Below, piece after piece: positions 10,825 to 22,200 of a stretch of DNA of 64,000 nt (position 1 is its first letter; every line of letters begins with the position of its first letter). Where the stretch lies: positions 1,364,001 to 1,428,000 of the forward strand of contig VNKQ01000014.1 of assembly GCA_016508695.1 (NCBI GenBank). Direction: 5' to 3'. The notes beneath the pieces are model-generated. The model saw nothing but the letters and a program-made list of their open reading frames with translations, did not search any database and was not told the origin of the DNA. The translations under genes and the position numbers were made by a program. Origin of the DNA: Hyphodiscus hymeniophilus (lineage: Eukaryota; Ascomycota; Leotiomycetes; Helotiales; Hyphodiscaceae).

Positions 10825-13800
10825 ATGGCAAGCTATAGTCCTTCGATCCTTCTGCTTCTCTTACTCGTGGGCCTAGTATTCGGTGATATCAAAAGCTTGG
10901 CACCTACGAATAGCGCCAGTCATTATCGAATATCCGCATCTGATGGACCCTGCAATGACAGTGATATATATGCTTCATCAAGACACTCGACAAACAGTTC
11001 CTCAATTTGCTATGGGAATGCAACGAATGGTCTACAGCATAAATTTTCGCCCTCCAAAACAGGCGTTGGCCCACCTTCGGTACCAGGACCTTCTGCTATT
11101 GCTTTGGCTGAAGAAATGTCGCAAAATCCTACCACGATGCCAGCATTCCTGCCACCTATCATCACCCATAAGTTTGAACATACAATCGACTCGATACATT
11201 CAGTGTCTTTGATTGGACACTCGAGGCCTTCCTGGCCAACGGGAACTACGAGTGTCTCTGGTAAAGTGGCTTTGAACTCTTCCGATCACGAGTCTCAGAA
11301 CAATCACAAAACTACTCCCTCTGCGAATACTAGCATATCATCATCACCGTCATTAAATTTCCCGAATGTTTCGTCACAGCCTAAACTCAGCAACGCGTCA
11401 ACCACCGAAGCGGCAAGCGTTCATAGCCCGATGCTGAACATTTCGTCTCCTGAGATGTCGATCGAACTCCAGACGCACCGCTCGAAGGATAACAGTGATC
11501 TCTATCCTCCGACTAATTTCATGATCGGCCACTGCCCACTTAACAAAACTTCTGTGGATTCGAAGAAGGCGTCGAGGTGCTTGACAGGCTACCGGACTAA
11601 GAAAAATCGCGATTTGTATCCCCCCGGCTGGAATGCTTGTGCGGAACGAGACGCAGATTTCTTCGAGTTCACAGAGGAGAATATTCAGGAATCTAAGGTC
11701 ATTGAATGGTATGCTCGGTGGACGGTCGAAGCCAGGGATAAGAAGTCCGAAGAGTTTAGACAACATGGTGAATGGAGATTATTCTATCGCTGGTGGCTAC
11801 AGGAGCATGACTTCAGATGCGGCTATGGGTTTTCCGAATGCCAAAATGCAAAGAGTAGGCAAGAGGTTCAGAGGATCTATCCCGGCGAGGAAAACCGGGA
11901 ACTCGTTCGCCGCATCTATTTTGTAACTTTGATGTATGATTATCTCCATGATCATACGCGCATGATGGAGGTACAGTCAAGGTTCTCTACATCAAACCGC
12001 ACCTCACTAATGTGCACATCAGAATACTTTCACAAACTTGCACGTGGATCTTTCTGGTCATATTTCGGACCTCATCCAATCCTTTACCCAGCACGGAGAC
12101 GCTCATGGAGAAAGGCTATGTCAGATCTATAAAACAGTAATTCAAGCTACTGTCAACGCTGCTATTGGGTTGATGAGCACAGTTGCGGCCGGATTCCAAG
12201 GAGTATGGTTAAGTAGTGGAAGCAAGCTCGACAAAATTTTGAACCCCTCGATCATCTGGAAAGCGGGACAGGATTCAGAGCCAGAAATAGTGGTTAAATT
12301 TGGTCTGTATGCTATGTGGGTACAACCGCTGGTACTACAGTGGACCGCAGGCAACTGGCAGCAGTGGCAAACTCTAGTATCAGATCGGCTCACCAGGGAA
12401 AATCCTATAATTTCTACTGGTATGGGAAGGGGTTGGTCGGGTATGTGTGCTTCCGACGAAGGTGATTTCCAAGACCAGAGTCAAGCAAACCAGGAACAGT
12501 TGAATCGCCAACTATCGGAGACATTCCAGCATACAAGAGAAGGCATTTACGACACCTTTCAGGGTGAGCCCACTTTTGTCTTTTCATATGGAATCAAGAG
12601 CTTAAGAGCTGCTTAGAAGCTGGAGCTCTCGAGGAACATACACTCGCGTTTTGAGAGTCCTTACTGTCAGGTGAAAAACTTGCTAATTCGCTCCATAGCC
12701 ATCTACACTGGTACTATCATACCACAGCCTGGAAACCCATCTTTCATGGCAGCAATTATGGCCCATCGGAAGTGGGCTGGCATGAACTCAATCGTGTCTG
12801 AGATCGAGGATTCCAGACCTGTTACACAGTAAGCTCCCACCTCTTTGCATTGGTATTTAAATCACTCACTTATCGGGAAAGATTCATTCGCACTGTTACA
12901 CTCAAGCAGCTCATATCTAGGCTTCTCTCGGAGAGCCAGAACTGGATGAAATGCACACACGACAAAAACGCAGTGAAAATGTGCGAAAATTCAGACAAAG
13001 CTCGATCTCAGGGTACCAAAGGAGATAAGGTGAGTAGGTCTCGGTTTTGTCCTCACCCAGAAACGGATCCAACGTATATCTGCGAAATCGGCGCATGGTA
13101 TTTCGCGGAAGACAATCAACACCAAAGACCTATGTCTGCTCTAGATACACTTGAGCCTTTCTGGACGAACGAGTTCAATTTCACGCTGCAGGAGTTCTTG
13201 GAAGATGTCCATGACAATTACGAAAGGTGTCATAATAATTGCACTCAGATGAAGCTAGATACGCTAGCTTTTGACACCAATGGAACAGCGGCACAGGGGT
13301 TCGCAATTCCTGTTTGCGTCAGTGACCATGTGAGAATAGGCAATTTTATGAAGAGGGGGCCAAGTCGATGGCATTTCCCATCATTCTGTGGCGATTTCAG
13401 GTCGAATGAAACGGAGAACTTCATGAAGGCTGCGAATATGGGCGCAGGCAGCCAAGCTGAAAATCGAATGATACAGCAGCTATGGAGAGACAGAATTCCG
13501 AGGGTATGTCTCTCTTCTTCCTTTCTTTCCACATTTCGCTATGGAAATATCGATCGAGCAGCTAATCATTCACAGGAGCTTGAAGGACTGCGTCCATTCA
13601 GCTATTATATGGCTCTATGCAAACACGGTATCCGCTTTCCAGACAGGTGGAAATGGAGTAAATCGGATAACCATCACGATTTGATGCACAACTTCAAGAA
13701 CGCTTTCAACCACTTCCAGATTCCATACCACCACATACCATGCAAGCATTGCGAGTGGGTCGAAGATAACACTCAAGGTATGGATGAAATACAGGCGAAC

Positions 13801-14219
13801 CACTTTTTCTGCGAATCTCGATATGTCTGGGACAATATCCTGACTCAGCAAGCAAGTCACATTGATATGCTGGTTGCACCCACAAAACGCTTCGAGAATT
13901 TACAGACAAAATGCACAAAATGGAGTAAGTACAAGTCTGACCAAGTCTCTGTCTTCCCCCACTCTTAGCGTCAAGCCAGTTACTCCCATCCCTTCCTAAC
14001 CCTGGCTATCTACCCAATCATTCTGTTTACTCGATCAACATTTGGGAGATGTATTAAGTTCTCTGCGTTCTAGTGAAAAAATATGGTGGAAAGCCACCAT
14101 ACAAAACAAAGGCACTCTGGAGAGTGGACTTTGAAGATGCGGCGAAGTTAATCTCGGAAACACTCGCTGCCCCTTTTCTCACTAAAGCTGCCGGATGGAA
14201 GAAAATATCGCTTGACTAA
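10825..14219 (+). CDS. Large secreted protein of unknown family
   Basis: The ATG at 10825 starts a clear signal peptide (MASYSPSILLLLLLVGLVFG). Proposed exons: 10825-11970, 12023-12563, 12699-12828, 12882-13503, 13576-13924 and 14074-14219, in frame throughout, 977 aa. Residues about 25-220 are Ser/Thr/Asn-rich with many N-glycosylation sequons. A motif is used twice (NSDLYPPTNF and NRDLYPPGWNAC). The later parts are Cys- and Trp-containing and globular in character (FRQHGEWRLFYRWWLQEHDF), with one hydrophobic stretch (VNAAIGLMSTVAAGFQGVWL). The 3' end is uncertain: a shorter last intron (13925-13968) would give a different short C-terminus ending near 14057. The 72-bp intron at 13504-13575 is in phase and stop-free. 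I do not recognise the family; an extracellular or wall-associated role is only suggested by the signal peptide. Confidence 0.7.
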
Positions 14220-14474
14220 GAACGAGTGTTTTTACGCCGCAAGAAACCCCGAAGCAGTCTTATCATTCTTTGATCGAGGAATGTGTGCGGTACCTAGAAA
14301 CTCCAAAGTGATTCGATCTAACCGAATCTGGCTCGCCGCGATCAGCCATGCAGAAGGATGGGGGAAGTCATCATGAGGGGTATAGGAGCTATTGAAGGAT
14401 AAAGTTGTACGCCAACTCTTGCCAACATCACAGAGAAAGCTTTCAGCGGTCTATTTCTAGGCTTCCGATTCATC

Positions 14475-15737
14475 ATGAGAGCATGGGAACTGCTCCAATT
14501 GATAGATGCTGACCGAGCTAAACACATATCTTTCCTACAAGCATTTGTTCAAGCACCGTCTCCGAACCCCCCTGGAGACACCCGAGAAGCAGCGAACGTT
14601 ATCATCAATTATTTCGACTCCAAAGGCATTAGGTCTGAAATTATCGCTCCACGGCGATCAATGCCAAATGTGGTAACCGACTTCGTCTGCGAAAATCCCC
14701 AGGGTCCACGTCTAATCATGAATGGCCACATTGACGTCTTCCCCGTGGGAGATTCGGTGCCCGACTGGAGCCGTGACCCTTGGTCTGGTGATGTGATCGG
14801 TGGCCGTCTTCACGGACGTGGGGGAGTAGACATGAAAGCGGGCACAGCAGCATCTGTGATAGCCTACACGTACTTGCACAAATATCGCTCGCACCTCCAA
14901 GGCAGTCTTGGACTCTGCGCCGTATCTGACGAGGAAACTGGCGGGAAATTTGGTGCGAAGTACTTACTTGATCAAGGCGAAAGATGGAAAGGTGACTGCA
15001 TGATTAACGCCGAACCTGGAGGACTTGGGACGATTAGATTTGGCGAGAAGGGGACGTTGAGGTTGCAATTTACAGTTCGTACGGAGGGTGCACATGGCGC
15101 ATATTTGCACCGAACAAAGAGCGCTACTAGAATTGCTGCGCAACTGATCGGGGAGTTGGCTGCTGTGGAGAGCATTGTGCCGAAGCTTGATGAAGGGCTG
15201 GAGCAGTACATGAAAAGACAAGATGTCAGAGATGCTGTTGATGCAGCCATGGGAGATGGAGCGACAGACATTATGCTGACAGCTACGCTAAATATCGGGA
15301 CTCTTCATGGAGGATTGAAGGTCAATATGATACCCGACAAATGCGTCTTCGAAGCCGATATCCGGCTACCCCTTGGGCTGACGCGTGACGACGTCCTCAA
15401 AGTCATCTACCTGATTCTGGAGAAGTACCCAGAAGCCAAAATGGAGGTACAAGAGGCGGCGAGCAATCCTGCAGCTGCTTGCGAGCATGATCACCCGATG
15501 GTCGAGATACTTGCGCGGAGGGCAGAAGAGGTGACAGCGAAGAAACCGTTGGCGATTCCATCCCTGGGTGCTACGGACTGTAAACATTGGAGGTACAATG
15601 GAGTGCCTGCTTATGTCTTTGGTGTTAGTCCTGAGAGTATGGCGGCGGTGGATGAGAGTGTTTCTGTCGAGGAATTTATTACTGTAATTAAGACGCATGC
15701 GTTGGCTGCTTGGGAGTATCTTGGCGGAGAGAGTTGA
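14475..15737 (+). CDS. M20-family metallopeptidase (ArgE/DapE-like deacylase)
   Basis: Intronless, 420 aa, typical for the two-zinc M20 family that hydrolyses N-acyl amino acids or small peptides. Metal-site motifs are all present: NGHIDVFP (His about 85), GRGGVDMK (bridging Asp about 119), SDEETGG (catalytic Glu and metal Glu about 153-154), NAEPGG (Glu about 180) and TDCKHWR (His about 371). A dimerisation domain lies between. There is no signal peptide, so it is probably cytosolic. Substrate cannot be told from sequence; acetylornithine deacetylase, succinyl-diaminopimelate desuccinylase and carboxypeptidase-like members look alike. The start at 14475 gives the normal family length. Confidence 0.9.
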   Translation: MRAWELLQLIDADRAKHISFLQAFVQAPSPNPPGDTREAANVIINYFDSKGIRSEIIAPRRSMPNVVTDFVCENPQGPRLIMNGHIDVFPVGDSVPDWSRDPWSGDVIGGRLHGRGGVDMKAGTAASVIAYTYLHKYRSHLQGSLGLCAVSDEETGGKFGAKYLLDQGERWKGDCMINAEPGGLGTIRFGEKGTLRLQFTVRTEGAHGAYLHRTKSATRIAAQLIGELAAVESIVPKLDEGLEQYMKRQDVRDAVDAAMGDGATDIMLTATLNIGTLHGGLKVNMIPDKCVFEADIRLPLGLTRDDVLKVIYLILEKYPEAKMEVQEAASNPAAACEHDHPMVEILARRAEEVTAKKPLAIPSLGATDCKHWRYNGVPAYVFGVSPESMAAVDESVSVEEFITVIKTHALAAWEYLGGES

Positions 15738-15859
15738 TTGCGGCATTTGAATGCACACATGATTTCCGACAAACTCCAGTCTGACGAACCATCTGATGAA
15801 CCACTAAGTGAAGTTTTCAATGCCCATCCGTTGAAAGCGGAAAGAAATCAAGAGTTGTT

Positions 15860-16453
15860 CTATGGAACCTCCTGCTCCTTCTTCTCGCCCAATTCTCTCG
15901 GCCACTTCACCGGAGCTTTAACACCGAAGCCCTTTCCATAAAGAGCAAACCACCTACAATCCGGCCCCTCACTTACCACGCTCACTACAGGAACCTTGAC
16001 TCTCCAATAAACCGCTCTCTTCCCACCAAGCCAAGACTGCGCTTGGATCTGTTCATAGTTCCCTGCCGCCGAGAGACTATGTTCCTTGTTGAGATGCTTC
16101 CTCACATCGGTCACATCCCTTCGTATGAAAGGACAATGTCTGCACTGGAACGACTCTACCACACGCAGCTCACTCAAGGCCACCGATCCATTGGGCTGGA
16201 GGGGTAGATCGGAGATATCCAATGGCGGTAACGTGGAGACCAGCTGTCGGACGGCTGCCCGGAGGTCAACGGGGAGGTCGTGCTGCTTTCGTAGGTGGTC
16301 CATGAGGCTCCGTGGAAGGATGGCGTTTTGGCACTTCAGACATATTGGTAGACCCACGGGGTTGTCCAGGATGATGAGGTAGGGTTTCAGTCCTTCATAT
16401 TGGGCGTGGTGGGCGTCGGCGTCGGAGGGAAGGATTGTGGGGAGACTGCACAT
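15860..16453 (-). CDS. OrsD-type (DUF3505) zinc-finger protein, small
   Basis: Starts at the first ATG of the open frame (16453) and ends at the TAG at 15862-15860; 197 aa with no intron needed. Two C2H2-like fingers are visible: ICLKCQ followed by MDHLRKQHDL, and FQCRHCPF followed by VRKHLNKEHSL. The C-terminal region has WLGGKRAVYWRVKVP. This two-finger arrangement is that of the fungal family named after OrsD of the orsellinic-acid cluster. Family members are often larger or lie near RecQ-like helicase relics. Here the gene stands alone beside a peptidase gene and I see no polyketide synthase nearby. Function is unknown; nucleic-acid binding is inferred from the fingers. Confidence 0.75.
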   Translation of the reverse strand: MCSLPTILPSDADAHHAQYEGLKPYLIILDNPVGLPICLKCQNAILPRSLMDHLRKQHDLPVDLRAAVRQLVSTLPPLDISDLPLQPNGSVALSELRVVESFQCRHCPFIRRDVTDVRKHLNKEHSLSAAGNYEQIQAQSWLGGKRAVYWRVKVPVVSVVSEGPDCRWFALYGKGFGVKAPVKWPRELGEKKEQEVP

Positions 16454-16891
16454 TGGACTTGAACCACGCCCACGCACACGCTTGATGAAAATGGATAGTC
16501 GAGGAATATAATACAGTGGTGAATTGTTCAGTGATGGATTAGATGGTTAAGGTCGTTGGTCATCCGCAAACACGTGAGCATGGTGAGAGTGTTATTGTCG
16601 ACGGAATGCATTCCGAGTGCATGACAAATTGACCTTTCGTCTGTTCGTCCAATCACACTCATCATCCCTTTGCCTTGATCCTTGGCGATGGATTAGGACC
16701 ATACATGCTGGAACAAACTCATATATTCGTTGAACCGAAGTCCGACAGAACCGCATCAATCGAATGAGGAAATGGCTTACGAAGACATTGCTTATCAATG
16801 AATCGACATATAAATGAGAGTGATGACCGAAGTTCTGATCATCCCCATCCAGCCAGCTCTCCTTCCACCGATTTTCATACCACCAGAAATC
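16454..16891. other. Divergent intergenic region
   Basis: Between the OrsD-type gene (minus) and the broken NmrA-like gene (plus). Holds both promoters at most; no further feature recognised. Confidence 0.45.
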
Positions 16892-18173
16892 ATGGTCAAA
16901 ATTGCAATAGCCGGTGGCTCAGGGAGTAAGTCCATCAAAGGCCACTATCTTGCTTTCTGAATCCAGTCTTCAGCTAACGCAAACATCGGCAGAGATCGCA
17001 CGGGAAATTATGGACGTGCTCGTAGCAACCAGAAAACATCAGATCATAATTCTCTCCCGTCAGGTATTAAAGCCCCGTAATAGCTGCTCAGAATTAGGAG
17101 TAAATGTACTTCCACTTGCTGACTGATTTAAATTAGGATCCGGCTGCTGTGGAAGAGAGACCTAATGTGTCCTGGGCCAAGGTGGACTACTTGGACAAGA
17201 CTCAACTCATCAAAATCCTGAGGGGTGTGCATACTGTCCTTTGTTTCAGCGGCGCTCATTTAGATCCTGGAAGTATTGCGCAGAAATCTTTGATAGACGC
17301 AGCAATCATTGCTGGCGTCAAGCGTTTTGCGCCAAATGAATGATCAGGGTGAGTTGAGCTCCCGTCCTTCAGCGAAGAATTGCACAAGTGAGCACACGAG
17401 GAAGAGTGCCGAGCTGACCGTACTGTGGTGTCAAAAAGCTCGAGTGTCGAGGAACTACCATGGTACGCCGAGAAGGCAAACGTGAGAGCGTATATGAAAG
17501 AAATCAACAAGGAAAAGAAGGTGTGGTGTCAACTCTCTCTCAATGGCACAGAATTCTCATCACTTGCAGGTGCTTGAATACACACTATTTCAGCCGGGGT
17601 TGTTGTTGGAGTTCTTGGCCCCGGTCGGTTCAGCGAAGCACGTTCAGCCGCAGGAGTTGTGGATCGACTTCATCAAGCGCCGAGCGATCATTCTGACAGA
17701 CAAAGATCCCATCTTCACAGTGACAAGCGTGAGGGACCTCGCTCACGTGGTGGCACGAGCGATTGAATACGAGGGTGAATGGCCCGTCCTTGGAGGTGTT
17801 CATGGGACCACGCTTTCGACTTCCAAGTTATTGGAGATTGGCGCCAGAGTCCAAGGTATGTGTGTAAAGGCACATTCGCAGAATAAAACGCTGATGGCCA
17901 TGAAACAGGTGGTGAGCCATGGGATATCACCCCTTCCCCGAGGAAGAAGTTCGTTCGGATAACTTTGACCCGCCATGGGTCCCGATATTCAAGGATCCCT
18001 ATCTTACTACGGAGCAAATGAAGTCCTTCTCAAAGGTCATCCTCAAGGGCAGTATCCTGAGCAGCGCTTGTGGTTCTTGGATTGTATCGGATGAATGGAA
18101 TCGTTTGTTGCCAAACTACAAATTCGCTGAAGCGGAGGAGTATCTTGAGAAGGTATGGGCGGATAAAGCTTAG
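16892..18173 (+). pseudogene. NmrA-like / isoflavone-reductase-like NAD(P)-binding gene with a nonsense codon
   Basis: Family features are clear: MVKIAIAGGSGK (Rossmann glycine motif), GVKRFAPNE, LPWYAEKANVRAYMKEINKEKK, LEYTLFQPGLLLEFLAP and a DEWNRLLPNYKF-type tail. Exons by splice signals: 16892-16925, 16993-17063, 17137-17348, 17439-17520, 17570-17855, then a last exon to the TAG at 18171. The family continues APNE with Trp, but here the codon is TGA (17341-17343), followed by TCA GG and a good GTGAGT donor in the expected phase. A second problem sits at the last intron: the strong CAG acceptor (17908) puts the tail out of frame, and only a weak GAG acceptor (17916) keeps the conserved end. 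So this is probably non-functional, unless the TGA is a sequencing error. Confidence 0.75.
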
Positions 18174-18769
18174 CCCAAACTGTCTAGAAAGAGAATTTGG
18201 ATTTGTAACTTTGTAAGATATTCGATCTGGCGATTGTCTAAAACCACCGTTAAAATTTCCATGCATATAAGGGCTTCATGCTCCTTCCGGGTTTGGAAGA
18301 AGGGTATGCCCTTGGTAAAGATCTGGCGAAAGCAAGTGTGTGGAACATCCTGGCGACCTTGGTAGCGACGATGGACATCAGCAAGCCTGTTGGTCCTGAT
18401 GGGAACGAGATTGAGCAGGTCGTGTAGTTCAGCACGGAGCTTTCTTGGTTGGTACTCTCTGATACATGACGAAGTAATACGTTCTTATTCACTACAGCCA
18501 TCCGAGCCACTCGGACTGCAATTCCTCAAACCACGATCAAAGCAAGCTGCAACACTGTTTGAAAATACTATAGCCTTGGAAAAATTCTAGGCCTCATGAT
18601 CATTCTGGTAAGCACAAGTCCAGGACCACTTAATCAAATTCGACTTCTCATGCATTCTTTTCAAGAGGAGGGAACTATGGACAGTGGCATACAAGAATTT
18701 GGAAATGAAAGGAGTGTTTTGATTGCGTGAGCAAGGTCTACTCTTCCGTACTTTCCTCTCCTTTCTCAC
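18174..18769. other. Intergenic region between convergent genes
   Basis: No supported gene. Open frames on the minus strand here are short and lack recognisable protein character. Confidence 0.5.
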
Positions 18770-19234
18770 TCAACCAAATCTCGTCTCCTTATCCTGGATC
18801 GGCAGGTCGCTTCCAGTCTCCGCCTTATACTTTCCCCTGATGAAATCCGAGATCTGCTCATCCTTCGCTTGTTCCAGCGCCGATTCATTGTCCTGCGGCC
18901 CCTGTCCTAGGACCTTTTCTTGGAACATGTCGATTCCTATATGCCCTGTCAGCGATATCACTGAAGAGTTTTCTAGGCATTCAATGGACAGATCAGGTGA
19001 CTTTCGATCATTGTATCTTGAAGTGGCAGAGGACAAACCTTTGTCGAGCATGTCTTCGTTTTTCTCACCCTCCTTCCCACCTCCCGCAGCCGAGTTCAGC
19101 TTATCCCCAATCCCGGAGAAGAAGCTACCACTGCTGCCAGAGTTTTCCTGCTGGCTACTCTGCTCGCCTTGCTCGCGTGGCGTCTCTTGGCCTTGGTTTT
19201 CATTTCCACCCGTGAGGTTCTTGACGAAATCCAT
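18770..19234 (-). CDS. Small conserved fungal hydrophilic protein
   Basis: Starts at the ATG at 19234 (MDFVKNLTGG). Exons 19234-19039 and 18936-18770 encode 120 aa. The N-terminal half is Gln/Gly/Ser-rich with FFSGIGDKLNSAAGGG. The C-terminal half has EKNEDMLDKG joined to IDMFQEKVLGQGPQDNES and DEQISDFIRGKYK. That tail is a signature I associate with a small, widely conserved ascomycete protein of uncertain, possibly stress-related, function. The 102-bp intron (GTTTGT donor, CTGAC branch, TAG acceptor) is a multiple of three without a stop, so an unspliced reading gives a misleading 154-aa protein. Splicing is preferred because it restores the conserved LDKG-IDMFQEK join. Confidence 0.8.
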   Translation of the reverse strand: MDFVKNLTGGNENQGQETPREQGEQSSQQENSGSSGSFFSGIGDKLNSAAGGGKEGEKNEDMLDKGLSSATSRYNDRKSPDLSIECLENSSVISLTGHIGIDMFQEKVLGQGPQDNESALEQAKDEQISDFIRGKYKAETGSDLPIQDKETRFG

Positions 19235-22200
19235 GATTGATGAGGTGATGCTCAGTCGTCTGATATTCGAACGAGAGACTTTATATGCAGTACAGAGTGG
19301 TATTTCAGATGTGGCAATGATACCTTATGAGTGTTTCTTGCATTCCAGAAAACTTGGAGTTATTGTCACACGGACATTCCACTTCCAATGTGAATTGCGG
19401 GGAGTTGACGTGCGCCAAGCGGCTCGAGGCTGGAAACACGCGAGCATTCAGCTGAACAATGCATTTTTTTCCTGTAACGACTTTCTAGAAAATATGACGA
19501 AGTTACAGGCTGTTGCTTTTATATCATGCTGTTAAAGTGCCGTTCTGATCTAAACAGAGGTTCTGAGGCAAAGTTGTCGAGAGCAGCGGCTTGGACAGGT
19601 TCATTGCCATAGTCACGTGCCCTCAATCAGACTCTCAATGATATCTCGCATTGAAGCTGACAGACGAGACTCGTTTTATGTTATGATCAAGCAGAAAAAT
19701 ACTATCGCTTGCTCCATATGAAACCTCGAGTCCCCTCAGTCCTTAGTGGGTATAAACCGCCTTCACCTTGCTGCTAGAATCGGCTTTTATGCATGGCTTT
19801 CAATACATGTGTGCAAGTCAGCAAGAGGACTCTGAGGTTTCTTACTGCTCACGGGCAATACCGTGGGGTTTGACCAAATCCAACGTCATAGAAAGCATAA
19901 AAAGCTCCTCGGCTTCGCTCGCTCGAGTATGATTCCCGTTTTCTATAGTTTGCATCAGACTTATGTCACAGGTCACTACGATGGCTGGCAGCACATGACG
20001 AAGCTTAATGTAGCGATAATGTTTATGAATGACAATCGGATTGTACAAATATGCGAAATGGTAAAGAATCATAGAATAGAAGAGCGAGTTAATTCGACAC
20101 AAGCTCATTGAAACTTAGCTTCATCCGATTCAATTCGTTTACTTGATCTATCAAGGATGGGACTATTCTTCAGAGCTACAATATCCGTTGATCAATCAGT
20201 CGAGCCTTTGACGCCATTAGTGATGAGCTGATCTGGAATGGTACGAGGAACGACAACAAGGGGATTGACCTCAAGGTTCCGGAACGAACACCGCGGAGAA
20301 TGCTAGGCAGGATTCGCCTTCTCGGATGCGTTTCTCCAGTATGCCATGTCGCAAAAGACACCAGGTGGGTAGAGAGGAGCTCCTGGAACCAGTAGTCCGT
20401 TAATAGCAGCAGGAGGAGGCATCGAAGTACTAGGGACAAGTGTGATGGACCGTGATCGTCCCTCAGATGACGAGTACGAGACAAGATAAGATCCGCATTT
20501 TCCAGCTTCGAGGATTTGTCTAGTCCTACCTAGTGAAGCTCTCTTCTCGTAGCTTGCCCAGGAGCGTTTCAGATTGAATGAATAGGTGCGCAGGTGGAGA
20601 TGGCTCAGAAACCGAGATAGAGCCTGAGAGACTGAGGGCAATAGGTATTTTGGTTCGAGGCATGCTTTGCCACTTTTGAGGATATCGATTCTAGTCGTCT
20701 TCGCTATTTGCGGGAAGAGGAACTAAGTGTTCCCCAGACAATGCCTAGATCGGAGTGGACCATTCTCAGGCACACCCGTCCAGGCCTATCCCAATCCAGG
20801 CGGACCCCTCATCCATCTGAAGTTTATATTTTGTGGCAGACGTGACGATCAGGCACCAAATTTTAATCTAATTTCGGTCCTTCTTTGACTGCAGCGTGCA
20901 GCTCTCCACAGTTGTGGGGAAAGGGTGGCATTTGAGGGGAAGAGGGGTAGCTATTGTGGCTGATCGTAAGGATCGGAGGCTTGAAAGGTACCGATGAAGT
21001 GTGGGCGGGTTTATGTATGTGTTGGAGATGTAAAGGAGAATGGGTCGTTGGTGAGGCTAGAGCAAGCAGAATTTCTGGGTTGAGAGGATGCAGGGAAGAC
21101 TATGCGACGGTGTGCGAGGTCATCTGCTCATGAAAATGGATGATGGGATGATACTAGCTCCTGGGACTGGAGCGGTTGATGGTTTATTGGGCTGATCATG
21201 CCGCAATCGAGTTGTGTGATAGCCTATAGGTTCTCACCTACACTTGAGATGCAAACCGAAGACGGGAACTTTATCTGATATCGTGGGATAATCGAGACCT
21301 AGCCACTCCTTCATCTTGTAATCCGAACAGCTTTCATTCAGCTTAGGATATTTGATATTTGTAGCGTTGCTGACATCCAAGACCATGATATCTCGCCGAC
21401 AAAAAGAAGACCAGTGTCGTTTACACACGTACGTAGAGGTTCCCAATAACCGCGTATTGCAACTGCGAATAAACGGGCGCAATATGATCAACATCTATCG
21501 CATGCAACGAAAGGAAAACAATAAGTCGATCCCCTGAATGCAGAGAAGCTTCACAACCCAAAGGAGCTGGTGTTATCTTCTCCGCGCGGAGGTACATAGG
21601 ATTTCCCACTACTGGCAACTTCTCCACATCTCAGAGATTTTAGACATGTGCGACGGTTTAACCCCATACATTTCACAAGCCACGTCCCTCAGATTATGCA
21701 CCGTGGGCGGTTCAGGCGTCTCCCACGTTTCGGTCCTTCTTAATTTCCCCATACGGACGCCTCTCCGATGGAGGGCAAGCTTGTGAGTGTGATCACCTGA
21801 CTTTTGAAATCACGTGCTTTGGGTATTGAAGTGTTTTGATGGACTTTGAAAAACTTTTCAAGGTCTTGCAATATTATTTGAAAATGAAATTCTTGTGGGT
21901 GAAGTCGTGAATCATGAATAGAGATGAGAAATGATGATGGTTGGTGTTCTTCGATTGCATGAGTGGTACGGAGGTTGATGGTGCTGTTTTGGGATGGTCT
22001 GGAGAGCGTTGATTTGCTGAAACGGTGATAGCAATGCCAATCATGCATAATGCGACAGATGTACCTTGTACATCGAGTGTACGGAGGAAGTGCCACATCC
22101 ACGATTCCCCGGAATATCTTCGTAGCTAAGAAATAACGCTAGAAACCGTTTGTATGTACCTCCGTACTCTAACGTACGGACTTATGCCGATGCAGTAGCG

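Noticed and set aside
13030..13061. GTGAGT...CCCAG as an extra intron in the secreted-protein gene
   Set aside because: Only about 31 bp, no branch site, and removal would shift the frame out of a good coding stretch.
16440..16475. GGTTCAAGTCC on the minus strand resembling a tRNA B box
   Set aside because: No matching A box or cloverleaf can be drawn upstream; it lies at the start of the OrsD-type gene.
14475..19234. A secondary-metabolite cluster (OrsD-type, NmrA-like and M20 genes together)
   Set aside because: No polyketide synthase, peptide synthetase, terpene cyclase or oxygenase set is present.
18723..19535. 270-codon plus-strand open frame
   Set aside because: It is the antisense shadow of the small conserved gene at 18770-19234, whose splice signals and conserved tail support the minus strand.
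20303..20641. 113-codon minus-strand frame in the gene-poor region
   Set aside because: It lacks an ATG near its start, has no recognisable motif and no supporting splice partners.
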